DNA of 40,594 bases. It comes from JAVBNW01 sp031551255 (GTDB taxonomy: Bacteria; Bacillota; Clostridia; Christensenellales; UBA1750). How positions within the stretch are numbered: position 1 is the first letter of the stretch; the number at the start of each line of letters is the position of its first letter. The notes below the pieces were generated by a model, which saw nothing but the letters and a program-made list of their open reading frames with translations, was not told the origin of the DNA and searched no databases. The DNA is taken from positions 1 to 40,594 of the forward strand of contig JAVBNW010000072.1 of NCBI GenBank assembly GCA_031551255.1. Reading direction: 5' to 3'. Below are positions 1 through 7,744 of this stretch, one piece after another. Both the position numbers and the translations under genes were made by a program.

Positions 1-150
1 TGAAAATCCGAACAAAATGAGCGAGCAATTTTTTTGCCTCCGCGCGGAGACGGAGGGAGGCGTGGCCGGCAGCCACGTCGACCGACGCAGACAATGCGGG
101 GCGGAAAAAGGGCCGCTCAGGTGTTCGGATTTTCAGGGCCGGCGACTATA
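1..150. repeat. Family A dispersed repeat, copy 1 (left end outside window)
   Basis: This intergenic block downstream of the VOC gene resembles three other blocks in the window (15111-15272, 17071-17234, 23233-23413). It shares their core layout: an AT-rich tract, a GGAGGCGT-type inverted stem, then a GCGG-AAAA-CCGCTC motif near the right end. A perfect 14-bp inverted repeat, TGAAAATCCGAACA, lies at 1-14 and 122-135. The right end GGCGACTATA (141-150) matches the outer terminus of the other copies, so the true left terminus should lie just left of base 1. This is the most diverged copy. No open frame with a ribosome binding site lies in it. Confidence 0.6.
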
Positions 151-152
151 AA

Positions 153-569
153 CTACTTTTCGTTTGTGCTCCCGATTTCAAGCAGATTACCTTCCGGGTC
201 GGCGACATAAAAGTTGCGGATGCCGAAGGAAAAGGTCATAGGTTCTCCCGTTGGAAATCGCACGCCCAACTTCGATAGTCGCTCATATTCTGCATCCACA
301 TCGGCAAAGCAGGGCAACCAAAGGGCAATCTCAAACGTTTGATTGATTCCCTCGGGAGGGACGTAGCTCTCCCCAATTGCCTGTGCGAATGCTTTCCTGC
401 TGTACATGAACAAGGATAGCGCGCCGCTTGCCGTCTCAAACTCCGCAAAATCTCCGCCATTCCATTGAGTATGAAAGCCCAATGTATCTGTGTAGAATCG
501 AACCATACTTTCCATGTCGCCGGCATATAGGCACGCGCCTATCCTTACGTCGCGTCCGATCAATGTCAT
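153..569 (-). CDS. VOC superfamily (glyoxalase/bleomycin-resistance fold) protein
   Basis: A 138-residue protein of the vicinal oxygen chelate superfamily, which includes glyoxalase I, extradiol dioxygenases and drug-binding resistance proteins. The N-terminal half has the family pattern with VRFYTDTLGF near residue 23. The C-terminus carries VADPEGNLLEIGS, where the Glu is the usual metal-ligand position. The length fits a single two-module VOC chain. The ATG at 569 follows GGGAGGAGACGG, a good ribosome binding site. Substrate cannot be predicted; close relatives are mostly annotated only as glyoxalase-like. The gene looks less GC-rich than its neighbours and lies alone between two repeat elements, which is compatible with acquisition. 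Family is clear, function unknown. Confidence 0.85.
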   Translation of the reverse strand: MTLIGRDVRIGACLYAGDMESMVRFYTDTLGFHTQWNGGDFAEFETASGALSLFMYSRKAFAQAIGESYVPPEGINQTFEIALWLPCFADVDAEYERLSKLGVRFPTGEPMTFSFGIRNFYVADPEGNLLEIGSTNEK

Positions 570-644
570 CCGTCTCCTCCCGTCACAACGTTTAGCAGGT
601 GCTTAAGATATTTTAGCCCGCTTTTTGATGCGAACTCTTTTCTT

Positions 645-650
645 AGTATA
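645..650 (-). promoter_or_regulatory. Extended -10 promoter for the VOC gene
   Basis: On the minus strand the sequence TGTTATACT gives a TATACT -10 with an upstream TG. It lies about 75 bases before the VOC start codon. No convincing -35 is present, as is common for extended -10 promoters. Confidence 0.45.
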
Positions 651-750
651 ACACAGGTTATGTCGTTGGGTTACTCACAGCCAGTGTCCGTTTATGGATG
701 CTCATAAAAAACATAATAGGATAAGGGAAGTTTCCAACTAGAATAGACTT

Positions 751-848
751 CTTGCGAAACTAAAGGCAATGGCGGAGCGAGAAAAAATGGCGCTGACGAC
801 GTATCGCGTCATTTTTGCCGCTTCCGCCGCGTTTTGGAGTTTCGCAAG
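751..848. repeat. Family B small inverted-repeat element, copy 1
   Basis: A 98-bp block bounded by an 11-bp inverted repeat, CTTGCGAAACT at 751-761 and AGTTTCGCAAG at 838-848. A second copy at 6491-6604 shares the ends and an internal GCGCTGACGACG motif. Both are in gaps between minus-strand genes and neither encodes a protein. This looks like a small non-autonomous element. No clear target duplication is visible. Confidence 0.6.
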
Positions 849-988
849 AGGCCTAATTACGCGGGAAGCGGATACCCGCTTTCTAGGCTCGCTGTCCCAT
901 TTTCGCAAATGAACAAACACCGATACCGCTTAAGATAGCAGCATCAATGTTTGCTTACTTATTTCACCGTCCCGTAGCGGCGCTTGCC

Positions 989-2290
989 TTATAGCGCCGC
1001 TTCCGCGGACAGGATGCGCTCGGTCGATTCCCAGCTATACAGCCACTCGGCGAAAAAACTGTCGAGCGGCTTTTGTACGTGCGCCTGCATCGCGCGCGTA
1101 AAGTCCGGAAAGTCCGCATCCCTGCCGTCGTAATCCCGTATAAACGCGCTGAGCGCCTCGGTAAACGCCCGCGCGCCCATCTCGCGCTCGAGGGCGCACA
1201 GCATCCATGTGCCTTTGTTGTAGGCCAGCTGCTCCCGGTGGCCGTCGTCGCTGAGGGAAGTGGCCCGAATGTCCCCGATCGCCCCTACGGCCTTTTTGAC
1301 TTCCCCGCGCATTCGCATAAGCCTTCGTTGCGCCGCCGCCTCGCCGTGCAGCGCGCGCAGAACAAAGACCTGAAGGTAGGACGCGATCGCCTCATCGAAG
1401 AAGCGCTTTCCCTTCGCGCTCCCCGCGGCCCGCGCGGTCGTCCACCCGTGGGCGAGCTCGTGGTAGATTCCGTCGATCGCCTCGGGGTGTACAAACGCGT
1501 AGGTCTGCTGCAAAAAATAGCCGTCTCCGGCTTGCCCGCCCATGCCGTCGGGGATTTCGATCATCGTAAGGGGCCTGCGCCCCATCCGCGCGCCGAAGCG
1601 ATCGCTCAGCAGCGCCGTGCAGGCGCCGGTTTCCGCGCGCAGCCTCTCTATCGCCCCTACGGATGCGGAATGGCGCATCAGGCATATGCGCAGCCCGGGC
1701 TCACTCACGATCTCATAGCGCCCCATCACCAAATCCAAGCGGCCCGAAGGCTCTTCCCGCACATACCGAAAGACCTGCTTGCCCCGCTCCTCGCGCACAT
1801 CCGCCTCTTCTCCGCCGCACAGCGCCGAAATACCTCTGGGCATTCGCGCGGTGATTTCGTAAGAAAAGGCATCGTGGCACGCGTACAAAACCCCGTCTTC
1901 ACCGGGGGCGGCGCGCATCGGATAGGCGTACGCGTCCTTGCGCACCAGCGTACAGGCCTCGTTTACATGATCGCGGACGTAAGCCCAATGTTCCGTATAC
2001 GGAGTGAGCGGCCCTTCATAGGCAATGACCGCCTCCTGCCCGGCGGGAATACAAAAGCGCAGAAGATTGACCCGGGCAAGGCCGCCGTCCTGCACAAAGC
2101 CCATCTCCTGCCCAAAGGGCAGTTCCGCGCCGCGGGATTGTACGGAAGTTATGCGCATGCCGCGGTTGAGCGCAAACAGCGCCGTACCTTCTCCGCGCAG
2201 CGCAAACCCGCAGCGGCAGCTCAGCGTTTCCGCCGCAAAATCCGGCTCGACCGCAAGAGCCATATACTCTATCGTCCACTCGCCTTGCAT
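989..2290 (-). CDS. M1-like gluzincin metallopeptidase
   Basis: A 433-residue protein with the zinc signature HELAH at residues 277-281 followed, after 18 residues, by Glu300 in FFDEAIASY. This is the HExxH-x18-E spacing of M1 aminopeptidases and leukotriene A4 hydrolases. The N-terminal half is beta-rich, like the M1 beta-saddle domain. The usual GAMEN exopeptidase motif is not obvious; GGQAGDG lies where it could be, so peptidase activity is likely but aminopeptidase specificity is not shown. There is no signal peptide. The start codon is 3 bases after the hflX stop, with AAAGGATG at the end of hflX as the ribosome binding site. The two genes are therefore probably co-translated. Confidence 0.75.
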   Translation of the reverse strand: MQGEWTIEYMALAVEPDFAAETLSCRCGFALRGEGTALFALNRGMRITSVQSRGAELPFGQEMGFVQDGGLARVNLLRFCIPAGQEAVIAYEGPLTPYTEHWAYVRDHVNEACTLVRKDAYAYPMRAAPGEDGVLYACHDAFSYEITARMPRGISALCGGEEADVREERGKQVFRYVREEPSGRLDLVMGRYEIVSEPGLRICLMRHSASVGAIERLRAETGACTALLSDRFGARMGRRPLTMIEIPDGMGGQAGDGYFLQQTYAFVHPEAIDGIYHELAHGWTTARAAGSAKGKRFFDEAIASYLQVFVLRALHGEAAAQRRLMRMRGEVKKAVGAIGDIRATSLSDDGHREQLAYNKGTWMLCALEREMGARAFTEALSAFIRDYDGRDADFPDFTRAMQAHVQKPLDSFFAEWLYSWESTERILSAEAAL

Positions 2291-2293
2291 AAA

Positions 2294-4051
2294 CTACATC
2301 CTTTCCAGCATGAGCTTAACGCGCTTGATCATCTCCTCATCCAGCATCGCGACGACCTTCGTGCCCCCCTCTTCGTACGATTCAGATTCCACCGCGCCCT
2401 CCCGGTGTAAAAACGCCAAAACGGCGCCCTTGTCGTAGGGGATGGTGAGCTCCGTCGCGCGGCGCAGGGAGGAAAGCCTTTGCTCGATCGCCCCAAGCAG
2501 CGCACCCAGCCCTTGACCCTCTTTCGCGCAGATGGCGAGGGAACCGGCCATGGAAAACTGCGGGTCGCCGGGCTCCTTGTCGGATTTGTTCATCGCGACG
2601 ATTCGCGGCTTATCGCCCGCGCCGAGCGATGCAAGCACCTCGTCCACCACCTTTTGCTGCCTGGCAACATCCGGCGAAGAGGCATCGGCCACGATCACCA
2701 GAAGATCGGCATACATGGCCTCCTCGAGCGTCGATCGAAAAGCGGTCACTAAATCGTGGGGCAGCTTGTCGATGAAGCCTACGGTATCGGTGATTAAGCA
2801 CTCCATGCCGCCGGGCAGCTCCAGTGAACGGGTGGTGGTATCCAGGGTTGCGAACAATTTATCTTCCGCGAGCACGCCGGCATTCGTCAGGCGGTTGAGC
2901 AGCGTTGATTTGCCCGCGTTGGTGTAACCGACAAGCGCCGCCACCGGCACGCGGTTGCGCTCGCGCCGGGCCCTTCTTTGCGCGCGCTGTTCCCTCACCT
3001 TTTCGATTTCCCGCTGGATATCGGTGATGCGCTCGCGGATGTGCCGCCTGTCCGCCTCGAGCTTTGTCTCGCCCGGCCCGCGCGTGCCTATGCCTCCGCC
3101 CAGCCGGGAAAGGGCCGTGCCCGTGCCGATGAGCCGGGGCAGCCTATAGCGCATCTGCGCGAGCTCTACCTGCAGCTTGCCCTCGCGGCTGGAGGCGTGC
3201 TGGGCGAAGATATCCAAAATGAGCGTCGCGCGGTCGATCACCCTGCGCCCTATAATTTCTTCCAGGTTGCGCACCTGCGCGCCGGAAAGCTCGTCGTCCA
3301 CGATCAGTATATCGCAATCGAGCGCCTGCATTTCCAGCGAGAGCTCCTGCGCCTTGCCCGAGCCTATGTACGTGGCCGAATCCGCTTTGCGCGCGTTTTG
3401 CCAGGCGATGGCGGCCACTTCGGCGCCGGCGGTCTTAGCCAGGCTTCGAAGCTCTATAAGGCTCGGCTCGGCGGGGCCCGACGCAAGCCCCACCAGCAGC
3501 GCGCGCTCCGTAAGCCGGTCCTCGTCGGGCACGGCCACAAAGCGCTCGTCCAGCTCAAGAATCTCACTGAGCAGCTCTTCCTGGGGTATTTGATAGATGC
3601 CGTAGGGGCCATGGTACGAAAAGCCCGCTTCCACATCAGGCTCGAGCAGCGCGCACGACAGCGCGGAGGCTTTGCCCTCCTCCTTCACCCCGATGGCGGC
3701 CATCGCGTCGAGCCTGAGCTTTTTTAGCGACTGCAAGTCGACAGGGGAAAGCATAGCATCGCCGCCGGGATGCGTGTGGATGCAGCGCACCCCCGCCAAC
3801 CGTTGCCGGTTGCGGCGCAGGTGCATTTCCTCCAGCGCCACGGTAAACGCGTCGCCGACCTCAATGCTCGCCACGGTCCCATCGCGCTTGAGGTATACCG
3901 ACACCTCGCGTCCCGTGCGGCCCGTAAACAGCGCGAGTGCCTCGATGAGCGCGAGCGGCGCGAACTCGTCCCCGGGAAGCTCCATTTTCGAAATGGCTTC
4001 CAGTTCATCCAGGTGCGCCTGGCGCACCCCTTGCGTGTTGCCCTGTATCAT
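2294..4051 (-). CDS. hflX: Ribosome-associated GTPase HflX with N-terminal JAMM-like domain
   Basis: HflX is a GTPase that binds the 50S subunit and splits stalled ribosomes. From the ATG at 4051 the protein has 585 residues, far longer than the roughly 420 of E. coli HflX. The GTPase part is complete: GTRGPGETKLEADRR near 322, P-loop GYTNAGKS at 375-382, DTVGF near 422, MNKSD near 487. The first 180 residues form an extra domain with HTHPGGDAMLSPVD at 92-105 and an upstream Glu49, which together match the JAMM/MPN metalloprotease pattern E...HxH...S..D. The ATG at 4051 follows AAGGATGGTG. An in-frame TTG at 4093 and ATG at 4072 are less well placed. This long form is common in Clostridia, to my knowledge. 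Confidence 0.93.
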   Translation of the reverse strand: MIQGNTQGVRQAHLDELEAISKMELPGDEFAPLALIEALALFTGRTGREVSVYLKRDGTVASIEVGDAFTVALEEMHLRRNRQRLAGVRCIHTHPGGDAMLSPVDLQSLKKLRLDAMAAIGVKEEGKASALSCALLEPDVEAGFSYHGPYGIYQIPQEELLSEILELDERFVAVPDEDRLTERALLVGLASGPAEPSLIELRSLAKTAGAEVAAIAWQNARKADSATYIGSGKAQELSLEMQALDCDILIVDDELSGAQVRNLEEIIGRRVIDRATLILDIFAQHASSREGKLQVELAQMRYRLPRLIGTGTALSRLGGGIGTRGPGETKLEADRRHIRERITDIQREIEKVREQRAQRRARRERNRVPVAALVGYTNAGKSTLLNRLTNAGVLAEDKLFATLDTTTRSLELPGGMECLITDTVGFIDKLPHDLVTAFRSTLEEAMYADLLVIVADASSPDVARQQKVVDEVLASLGAGDKPRIVAMNKSDKEPGDPQFSMAGSLAICAKEGQGLGALLGAIEQRLSSLRRATELTIPYDKGAVLAFLHREGAVESESYEEGGTKVVAMLDEEMIKRVKLMLERM

Positions 4052-4093
4052 ATCGTCACCATCCTTATCCATGGCCTTCGCCCGCTGTAACAA

Positions 4094-4116
4094 AGCAGCG
4101 CGACAACCGCGCTGCT
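4094..4116 (-). terminator. Hairpin between hom and hflX
   Basis: A 9-bp stem, AGCAGCGCG/CGCGCTGCT, is followed on the minus strand by TTTGTTAC. It lies downstream of hom and upstream of hflX, so it could end the hom transcript. The U-tract is poor, so termination is uncertain. Confidence 0.4.
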
Positions 4117-4248
4117 AGTTGAAACGGGGATGTGCCAGCTTTGATTGCAACGGCAGTTTCTAGCCGCGCAACCCCGCATATTCTCCCCGGCAAGCGGCGC
4201 GTCCATGCCTCTTTTGCACAAAGGCGATCGGCTGAATAAAAGATTTCA

Positions 4249-5466
4249 CTACGCCCCTTCGTACCTAATGACGGCACCCTCCAGGTACGGAAGCGCCGCA
4301 AGCTTCGCGCGCAGCTCTTCCTCGGGCCCTTCCGGGGTGATGACCGCAAACGTTCCTACCATCAAGCGGTTTTCGGGCCATACGATGCGCGCCCCGTCAA
4401 ACGCCTTTTCTACTGCTTCTGCCTCCGGCTCACCGCCGCGCATTCTTGCGAAAAAGCGCGTTTCGCCGCCGGTATTGGGCGCAAAGAAAACGCTGGAGGG
4501 CGTGCGGTCGGTTAGGGGCATCCCCTTAGCGATCGAGATCAGATCTCCCACAACCGCCGAAGCGGTCGCATCCTTGCCGGCGCCACGCCCAAAAAACATC
4601 ACCTCGCCGACCTTATCCCCGGTGACGAGCACGCCGTTGAATACATCCGAAACATTGCTCAGCGGATGCGAGCCGGGCAGCATGGTGGGGCATACCCACG
4701 CGGTGTAGCCTTCGCCCGCCCTCTCGGCGACGCCCAGGAGTTTTACGGAACGCCCAAGCTCCCTGGCGTAGAGCATGTCCTCGCGCGTGAGCCTGTCGAT
4801 GCCCTCGGCGGGGATCGGCTCGCTGTTAAGCACCGCGCCATAGGCGATATGCGCAAGGATGCAGATTTTGCGCCGGGCGTCGTGGCCGAGCACGTCGGCG
4901 GAAGGATCCTGCTCGGCATAGCCCAGCTCCTGCGCCTCGCGCAGCGCGGTTTCGAAGGATACCCCGCCATCGCGCATTCTGGTAAGGATAAAGTTCGTAG
5001 TGCCGTTGAGGATGCCCGCCACGCGCTGGATGCGGTTCGCGCCCAGGCAATGCTGCATCGGATGCAGCGCGGGGATTCCCCCGCCCGTGCTGGCCTCGTA
5101 TAGAAGCTGAACATCCTTCTCGCGGGCGATGGCGAGCAGCTCCTCGCCGTGGGCCGCTATGAGCTCTTTGTTCGAAGTGACAAAGTGCTTTCCGTTTTCG
5201 AGCGCCGCTTTTGCGAATGGAAACGCGAACCTAAGCCCGCCCATGCACTCCACAACCGCATCGATGGATGGGTCCTTCAACACGTCGTCCGCATCCGTGG
5301 TAAACAGCCTGCCATACGAAAGCTTGGAAAAATCCCGGATATCCAGCACCTTGGAAAGAACGACGCCCTGCCCCGCCGAACGCGCCACGATATCCGCGTT
5401 TTCCAGCAAAATTTCGGCAACCCCTGAGCCTACGATTCCATGCCCTAAAAGCCCTACCCTCAGCAT
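4249..5466 (-). CDS. hom: Homoserine dehydrogenase
   Basis: Reduces aspartate semialdehyde to homoserine, the branch point to threonine and methionine. The 405-residue chain starts with the nucleotide-binding motif GLLGHGIVGSG. It has SNKELIAAHG (Lys100), YEASTGGGIPALHP (123-136), GILNGTTNF (151-159) and GYAEQDPSADVLGHDARRK, whose final Lys200 and the Asp residues are the catalytic set. The last 75 residues sit where the regulatory ACT domain normally is, but the conserved D-x-PG-V-L loop is missing and the domain looks degenerate. Feedback control by threonine may therefore be altered. A ribosome binding site, GAGGGTGAG, precedes the ATG. The 69-base gap to the kinase gene upstream holds a weak TACACA-17-TAGACT promoter candidate. 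Confidence 0.95.
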   Translation of the reverse strand: MLRVGLLGHGIVGSGVAEILLENADIVARSAGQGVVLSKVLDIRDFSKLSYGRLFTTDADDVLKDPSIDAVVECMGGLRFAFPFAKAALENGKHFVTSNKELIAAHGEELLAIAREKDVQLLYEASTGGGIPALHPMQHCLGANRIQRVAGILNGTTNFILTRMRDGGVSFETALREAQELGYAEQDPSADVLGHDARRKICILAHIAYGAVLNSEPIPAEGIDRLTREDMLYARELGRSVKLLGVAERAGEGYTAWVCPTMLPGSHPLSNVSDVFNGVLVTGDKVGEVMFFGRGAGKDATASAVVGDLISIAKGMPLTDRTPSSVFFAPNTGGETRFFARMRGGEPEAEAVEKAFDGARIVWPENRLMVGTFAVITPEGPEEELRAKLAALPYLEGAVIRYEGA

Positions 5467-5535
5467 ACACGCTCACCCTCTTAAATTCCTGTATCTTTTA
5501 GTCTACACGTTGGCTCTTTTCCTGTGTATTGGATA

Positions 5536-6450
5536 CTATAGCCGCTGTATCTCAACGCGCTTAAGCAGCTCAAAAAAATCCTGCCTGCGCAAAAGTTCGG
5601 TGCCGGGCGTCACGCAGCCCGCGGTTCCGCCGGCCACGCCGTGGCGGAATACCTCCTCGGGCGCGAAGCCGCGCTCAAGCGCGTACAGCATGCCCGCCAC
5701 CATGCAGTCCCCCGCCCCCACGGTGGAAAGGGCCTCGATCGGCACCCTGGGCGCGTACCAACCATCGCCCCCGTACGAGAACACCGCGCCGTCTCCCCCC
5801 ATCGAAACCGCGGCCATGCCGTCTCCGGCAAGCTTCCTTATACCCGCAAGCACATCCTGCGGCTCGGGCAAAGCTCGTCCCAAGGCGATTTCAAGCTCAT
5901 AGCGGTTGGGCTTGATGAGCACGGGATTGGCCTTTAACCCCAAAGTCAGCTTCTCGCCCTCCGCATCGAGCACGCAGCGGGCGCCGCTGCGCCTCATGAG
6001 CTGCGCGTAAAAATCGGCGGGGCAGCCCGGCGGAAGCGAGCCGGTCATCACCATCGCATCGCACCGAGAACCCCAGCGCGCCACCAAATCAAGCGCCTTG
6101 TTAAGCGTTTCCGGCGCGGTTTGCGCGCCGGATTCGTTGATCTCGGTCACGACGCCGTCCACGCTGTTGCGCAGCTTTGTGTTTACGCGCACTCTGCCGG
6201 GTACCCTGACAAAATCCGACTCGCAACCTGCCGATGAAAGCCGCGCAAGCACCGGCTCCGCGCCCTCCTCAGGCAAAATGCCGATGCATACGGACTCCAT
6301 GCCCAGCTCCCTAACGGCGATGGCCACATTGACGCCCTTGCCGCTGCCGTCGTCGCGCTGTTTTTTAATGCGATTCATCCCGCCATAGGAAAAACCGTCG
6401 ATTCCGAGCATCCTGTCGATGCAGGGGTTCAGGCAAACCGCCGCTATCAC
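5536..6450 (-). CDS. PfkB-family sugar kinase, 1-phosphofructokinase/tagatose-6-phosphate kinase type
   Basis: A 304-residue ribokinase-superfamily kinase. GSGKGVNVAIAVRELG (35-50) and the C-terminal anion-hole motif STVGAGDCMVAG with catalytic Asp248 are intact. The resemblance is to FruK/LacC enzymes that phosphorylate fructose 1-phosphate or tagatose 6-phosphate. No PTS gene or FruR-type regulator is nearby, so the substrate is open. I chose the GTG at 6450 because AGGGGGAG lies 5 bases upstream of it and the conserved core begins there. The in-frame ATG at 6483 has no ribosome binding site. The gene is followed by hom after 69 bases and may be co-transcribed with it. Confidence 0.87.
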   Translation of the reverse strand: MIAAVCLNPCIDRMLGIDGFSYGGMNRIKKQRDDGSGKGVNVAIAVRELGMESVCIGILPEEGAEPVLARLSSAGCESDFVRVPGRVRVNTKLRNSVDGVVTEINESGAQTAPETLNKALDLVARWGSRCDAMVMTGSLPPGCPADFYAQLMRRSGARCVLDAEGEKLTLGLKANPVLIKPNRYELEIALGRALPEPQDVLAGIRKLAGDGMAAVSMGGDGAVFSYGGDGWYAPRVPIEALSTVGAGDCMVAGMLYALERGFAPEEVFRHGVAGGTAGCVTPGTELLRRQDFFELLKRVEIQRL

Positions 6451-6490
6451 GCGCACTCCCCCTAGAGCAGATTTGATAATCAATCGATCT

Positions 6491-6604
6491 CGTGCGAAAT
6501 TAAAAGGCGGTGGCAGAGGGAGAGAAAACGGCTTAAGGCAAGGAAGCGCTGACGACGCATCGCAGCGTTTTCATCCTTCTCGCCGCTATCTTACATTTCG
6601 CAAG
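6491..6604. repeat. Family B small inverted-repeat element, copy 2
   Basis: Ends GTGCGAAAT and ATTTCGCAAG are near-perfect inverted repeats. The interior shares GGC-TGGC-GAG-GAGA-AAA and GCGCTGACGACG-ATCGC with the copy at 751-848, but carries about 16 extra bases. It fills most of the 208-bp gap between the kinase start and the lipoprotein stop. Confidence 0.55.
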
Positions 6605-6658
6605 CGACCCCTTACGCCCGCACGCGGCTTCGCGCCACGCCGCCTACGGTCCGGGCCG

Positions 6659-7609
6659 TTACGCGCCCGAAGCGTCGGTTAAAAACTTATACCGCGCCAC
6701 CGCGCCGTTGTCAAACGGCGCGAGCCTAAGCGTCACGTCGGCATCCACCACAATCAAGCCGTTGGTCACATCCACCGGAATCCACGGCGACAACTCAGAA
6801 TCCGTCTGGTTTTTTAAGATCCGCACGGGCTGGGCGGGTTTGCCGCCCTCCGCGAGAATGACGTGCCTATCCCCCGCTTCGCTGGTGGCGCAATCCAGCA
6901 CGATGAATACGCGTCCCTTATCGCCTTCGGTAAGCAGCACATCCCCGATGCGCACGGGGTCGGTCACATCCACTTCGCTCATATCCTTCTTCAAGCTCGC
7001 CAGCCCCGAATATACGAAGTACGTCTTAAGATATTCTTTAAAATTCGCCTCGTCGTCGCTGACCGTGCCTCCGGTCGTCCACGTGGCCTTGGATTCGTTG
7101 AACTTGAGCTTATTCCCCTGCCTCCACTTGTCAAACGAAAAGTCGAAGCCGTCGTTAAGCTTGAAAGTAACTTTGGTATATTCCTGTTTGTCGTAGAAGA
7201 ACTTCGCGCGCAGGTGGGCAACGACCCCCGCGCCCTGTTCGTTTTTGCCGGTGATCTCCATGCTGACCACCGCCGCATAGTCGTCCTGTTCGCGCACGGT
7301 TTCGTCAAACGCTATGACCTGCGCGCCGGGCTCGAGCAACGGCAGGGACTGCAAATACGCCGAAAACGTGCCCGGCTCGGTAGCTTGGCGCGAAAAGCCG
7401 ATGGCAGGGTTAAAACGGGTTACAAGCGTGGTGCCCGCGTCGTCCACCCGCGGCTTGGGGATCTCCATTGTCTGCGTGGATGCGGGCGTTTCTACCACGG
7501 GCTTGGGCGTGCGCGTGGGCGACAGGCTGTCGATGGGCACGATGCGCGGCCCCTTGCCGCACCCAGCCAACAGCGCAACGCACAAAAGGCATAGGGCCAG
7601 TTTTTTCAT
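6659..7609 (-). CDS. Secreted lipoprotein of unknown function
   Basis: A 316-residue protein with a lipoprotein signal peptide: MKK, a hydrophobic stretch, then the lipobox LLAGC with the lipidated Cys at about residue 17. A proline/threonine-rich linker (about residues 23-45, TRTPKPVVETP) follows, and then a globular, mostly beta domain of about 270 residues with no motif I recognise. The chosen ATG follows GGAGGTGCTCCATAAC. The longer in-frame start at 7705 would bury the signal peptide and is rejected. It should be anchored on the outer face of the cytoplasmic membrane. It stands alone, between a repeat element and the radical SAM gene. Confidence 0.8.
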   Translation of the reverse strand: MKKLALCLLCVALLAGCGKGPRIVPIDSLSPTRTPKPVVETPASTQTMEIPKPRVDDAGTTLVTRFNPAIGFSRQATEPGTFSAYLQSLPLLEPGAQVIAFDETVREQDDYAAVVSMEITGKNEQGAGVVAHLRAKFFYDKQEYTKVTFKLNDGFDFSFDKWRQGNKLKFNESKATWTTGGTVSDDEANFKEYLKTYFVYSGLASLKKDMSEVDVTDPVRIGDVLLTEGDKGRVFIVLDCATSEAGDRHVILAEGGKPAQPVRILKNQTDSELSPWIPVDVTNGLIVVDADVTLRLAPFDNGAVARYKFLTDASGA

Positions 7610-7744
7610 GTTATGGAGCACCTCCAAAAGGAAGTAATCTGTACGCATAAGGAACGATTTATGATACCATGCAAAGCGCCTGGAAGCAAACAAAAGGATT
7701 GCCATAGCCTCGTGCGCCCGCCGACGGAAAAATGGCCGCGGCCG

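Larger units (their letters stand above)
570..988. other. 419-bp gap between VOC gene and M1-like peptidase gene
   Basis: No gene is supported here. The stretch contains the VOC promoter (about 645-650), the family B repeat at 751-848, and further short inverted repeats (for example AAGCGG/CCCGCTT around 865-885 and TTTCGCAA near 902-909). The last may mean the repeat extends further right. Short open frames inside the repeat have no ribosome binding site. Confidence 0.6.

Noticed and set aside
738..920. Small minus-strand frame of 60 codons
   Set aside because: It lies almost wholly inside the family B repeat and has no ribosome binding site.
1073..2410. Long plus-strand open frame opposite the M1-like gene
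   Set aside because: It lies antisense to a gene with clear motifs and a ribosome binding site; high GC makes long antisense frames common here. It has no start signal.
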